NCBI GenBank assembly: GCA_900771165.1
Contig: CAAGMX010000390.1
Span: 1 to 7,421 of the forward strand
Source of the DNA: Victivallales bacterium
GTDB lineage: Bacteria; Verrucomicrobiota; Lentisphaeria; Oligosphaerales; Oligosphaeraceae
Reading direction: 5' to 3'
DNA length: 7,421 nucleotides
How positions within the stretch are numbered: position 1 is the first letter of the stretch; every line of letters begins with the position of its first letter. A model generated the notes under the pieces. The model saw only the letters and a list, made by a program, of their open reading frames with translations, made no database searches and was not told where the DNA came from. A program made the position numbers and the translations under genes. Below are positions 5,665 to 7,421 of this stretch, piece after piece.

Positions 5665-7374
5665 CTACAGATCCAGGACGGCGGCATCCGGGAGCTTCTC
5701 TCCCTGGACGGTCAGCCAGTGCATCTGGAACTCGGGCAGATACTCCCGGAGGAATTCCCGGGCCAGGGTCAGGCGGCCGGGTTCGTGGCGGGTCTCCTCC
5801 AGCAGGAGCAGGCCCACGAAGAGAATTGTCTCCATGCGCACCACGGCATAGGCCATCTGGTCGAAGAACCGGGTGTCGTCATGATGACCATCCACGATGG
5901 CGATGGCCTCGTCCACCCGGGGACGCAGTTCCTGGATTTTATCCCGGAGGGCGGCGGCCTCCCCTTCCAGAGGAACGGCGCAGAGTTCGTCCATGCGTCC
6001 CTTCAGGGTGCGCTTCTTCACGCCGGCGATGGCGGCCACAATCTGGAGCTGGGTAGTTCCCTCGTAGATGTTGGTGATGCGGGCATCCCGGTAGTAGCGC
6101 TCCGCCAGATGATCCCGCATATATCCCTTGCCGCCATGAACCTGGATGCCATCGTAGGCCACCCGGTTGGCCATCTCGGTGTTGAAGGCCTTGGCCATGG
6201 GCGTGAGGGCGTCCGCCAGACGGCCATACTCCTTCGCCTGGGCCCGCTCCTCATCGGTGGCCTCGCCCCGGCGCACCCGCTCCTCCAGGGCATCCCGGAT
6301 GTCCACCGCCTTGCTGGTCTCATAGAGGAGACTCCGCCCCGCCAGAACCGCCGTCCGCATCTGCACCAGGAGGGCATTCACGGCGCCGATCTGGTCGATG
6401 GACTTTCCGAACTGGTGGCGCCGGGCGGCATATTCCCGGGCGCAGCGGTAGGCGGCCTCCCCGATGCCCACGGCCTGGGAGGCGATGGCCAGACGGGCCC
6501 CGTTCATCAGGCTCATGACATAGCGGATCAGCCCCATGCGGCGGCTGCCCACCAGTTCGGCGGGCACGTGGTCGAAGGTGAGTTCGCAAGTGGGCGAGCC
6601 ATGGAGGCCCAGCTTGTCCTCAATGCCGCTGATCTTCAGCTGAGGGCAGGCCTCCACCAGGAACATGGAGAGACCACGGCCGTCGGTGGTGCCGGGTTCG
6701 CTGCGGGCCAGCACCAGAAGGGCCTTGGCCCGGCCGTTGGTGATAAAGCGCTTCTTGCCATCCAGATACCACTTCCCCGTCTCGGGATCCTGGGTGGCCT
6801 TGGTCTGGACGCTCTGGAGATCGCTGCCCGCCTCGGGCTCCGTCAGGGCCATGGCCCCGTCCACGTCGCCGGTGGCAAAGCGGGGAAGCATCCGGTCCTT
6901 CTGCTCCTCGCTGCCGAAGCGATGGAGGGTCTCCGCAATGGACTGGAGACCGAAGAGATTCTGGAGGGAGGCATCCGCCCGGGAGACCATCTCGGTCATC
7001 ATGGTGTAGATGGTGGTGGGCAGATTCAGCCCCTGGTAGCGCCGGGGAAGGGTCACCCCGTCCAGATGATGTTCCCGGATGGCGGCCAGATTCTCCTGGG
7101 TGCCATGGGGATAATCCACCTTGCCTCCCGCCAGGTGGACATTGTCCCGGTCCACCTGGGTGGCCCGTGGGGCGAAAATCTCGCCGGACAGCTCACCCAC
7201 CTCCACCAGACGTTCCCGGGCCTGCTGCTGCGCCTCCTCCAGGGAGGCAGGGGCACCGGGGAAGGCCGTTCCCTGGGTGAAGCCATCCTCCCGGAGGGCG
7301 TAGACCCGGGAGAGATCCGTGTGGGCGAGATGGAATTGCAGATCCTTGTTGTCCAGGAAGAAGTTTTCGCTCAT
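5665..7374 (-). CDS. Acyl-CoA dehydrogenase, long form (569 aa)
   Basis: This is an FAD-dependent, probably cytoplasmic enzyme that oxidises an acyl-CoA to the trans-2-enoyl-CoA in beta-oxidation or a related pathway and passes electrons to an electron-transfer flavoprotein. Both classic family signatures are complete: ALTEPEAGSD at residues 176-185, and a second run beginning QVHGGKGYMRD at 411 and ending YYRD at 430. The catalytic base is Glu438 in NIYEGTTQ. FAD-contact motifs are FITNG (210-214) and RHQFG (319-323). At 569 residues it exceeds the roughly 380 of short-chain and medium-chain enzymes, because of an N-terminal stretch starting MSENFFLDNKDLQFHL and a helical C-terminal domain (about 455-569). 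This long form is common in Bacteroidota and PVC bacteria. I chose the ATG at 7374 because the conserved N-terminus starts there; an in-frame GTG at 7416 would add 14 unconserved residues. No clear Shine-Dalgarno site precedes either start. Chain-length preference cannot be read from the sequence. Confidence 0.95.
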   Translation of the reverse strand: MSENFFLDNKDLQFHLAHTDLSRVYALREDGFTQGTAFPGAPASLEEAQQQARERLVEVGELSGEIFAPRATQVDRDNVHLAGGKVDYPHGTQENLAAIREHHLDGVTLPRRYQGLNLPTTIYTMMTEMVSRADASLQNLFGLQSIAETLHRFGSEEQKDRMLPRFATGDVDGAMALTEPEAGSDLQSVQTKATQDPETGKWYLDGKKRFITNGRAKALLVLARSEPGTTDGRGLSMFLVEACPQLKISGIEDKLGLHGSPTCELTFDHVPAELVGSRRMGLIRYVMSLMNGARLAIASQAVGIGEAAYRCAREYAARRHQFGKSIDQIGAVNALLVQMRTAVLAGRSLLYETSKAVDIRDALEERVRRGEATDEERAQAKEYGRLADALTPMAKAFNTEMANRVAYDGIQVHGGKGYMRDHLAERYYRDARITNIYEGTTQLQIVAAIAGVKKRTLKGRMDELCAVPLEGEAAALRDKIQELRPRVDEAIAIVDGHHDDTRFFDQMAYAVVRMETILFVGLLLLEETRHEPGRLTLAREFLREYLPEFQMHWLTVQGEKLPDAAVLDL

Positions 7375-7421
7375 GTCCAAGAGGGGGGGTGGGGAAGAAT
7401 GGCCGGCAACCGGCACAAAAA
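7375..7421 (-). promoter_or_regulatory. Upstream region of the dehydrogenase, cut by the window edge
   Basis: This 47-base stretch holds a C-rich minus-strand run directly before the ATG and a small perfect inverted repeat (GCCGG 7402-7406, CCGGC 7410-7414). Minus-strand TTTTTGTG lies at the very edge. That T-run resembles the tail of the terminator at 226-262 (also TTTTTGTG), so it may be the end of a terminator for a gene outside the window. No promoter boxes can be assigned. Confidence 0.25.

Noticed and set aside
5544..5687. A 48-codon N-terminal extension of the HEAT/GH2-like protein.
   Set aside because: It would put Arg/Gly/Pro-rich residues before a typical signal peptide, overlap the preceding gene, and ignore the GGAAGGAG site in front of the internal ATG.
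7402..7421. GCCGG/CCGGC inverted repeat with A-run at the right edge, considered as a plus-strand terminator.
   Set aside because: The tract following the hairpin on the plus strand is A-rich, not T-rich, and there is no plus-strand gene to terminate.

Overview
The window is GC-rich bacterial DNA in which every credible gene lies on the minus strand, so the layout reads from the right edge to the left. The order of transcription is: an acyl-CoA dehydrogenase (start 7374, stop 5665); a secreted protein joining HEAT-like helices to an orphan sugar-binding jelly roll of glycoside hydrolase family 2 (GH2) type (5543 to 4539); a very large secreted multidomain protein with two LamG-like lectin domains, a glycosidase-like barrel and a beta-galactosidase-trimerisation-like domain (4364 to 330); and the first 66 codons of a GH99-like / WbsX-type protein that runs off the left edge (199 to 1). 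I see no tRNA, rRNA, CRISPR array, transposase or other mobile element.

Organism: the gene mix (secreted LamG and glycosidase-like proteins, a WbsX/GH99-like protein, a long-form acyl-CoA dehydrogenase starting MSENFFLDNKDLQFHL), clear AGGAG-type ribosome binding sites on the secreted genes and very strict GC-rich codon choice fit an uncultured or little-studied Gram-negative polysaccharide degrader. I favour the PVC group (Lentisphaerota, Kiritimatiellota, Verrucomicrobiota, Planctomycetota) or a neighbour such as Hydrogenedentota. This is an inference from gene content; no marker gene is present.

Functional reading: the two middle genes both encode exported proteins with carbohydrate-binding folds. 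They are separated by 174 bases without a recognisable terminator, so they probably act together on an extracellular or periplasmic glycan. The partial third gene is also of a glycan-related family but lies behind a good minus-strand intrinsic terminator (226-262). The stem of that terminator overlaps a second possible stem (260-295), so partial read-through or attenuation is conceivable. The acyl-CoA dehydrogenase is a cytoplasmic beta-oxidation-type enzyme with all signature residues and has no obvious link to the glycan genes beyond sharing their orientation.

The most unusual points are the architecture of the 1344-residue protein (including an apparent Gln where a clan GH-A nucleophile Glu would be expected), the small HEAT plus orphan GH2-type lectin protein beside it, and the near-total absence of TTA, CTA and TCA codons in all four genes. 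That absence creates a 5.2-kb antisense open frame which I regard as an artefact. I do not see a demonstrable new defence, mobile or RNA system here.
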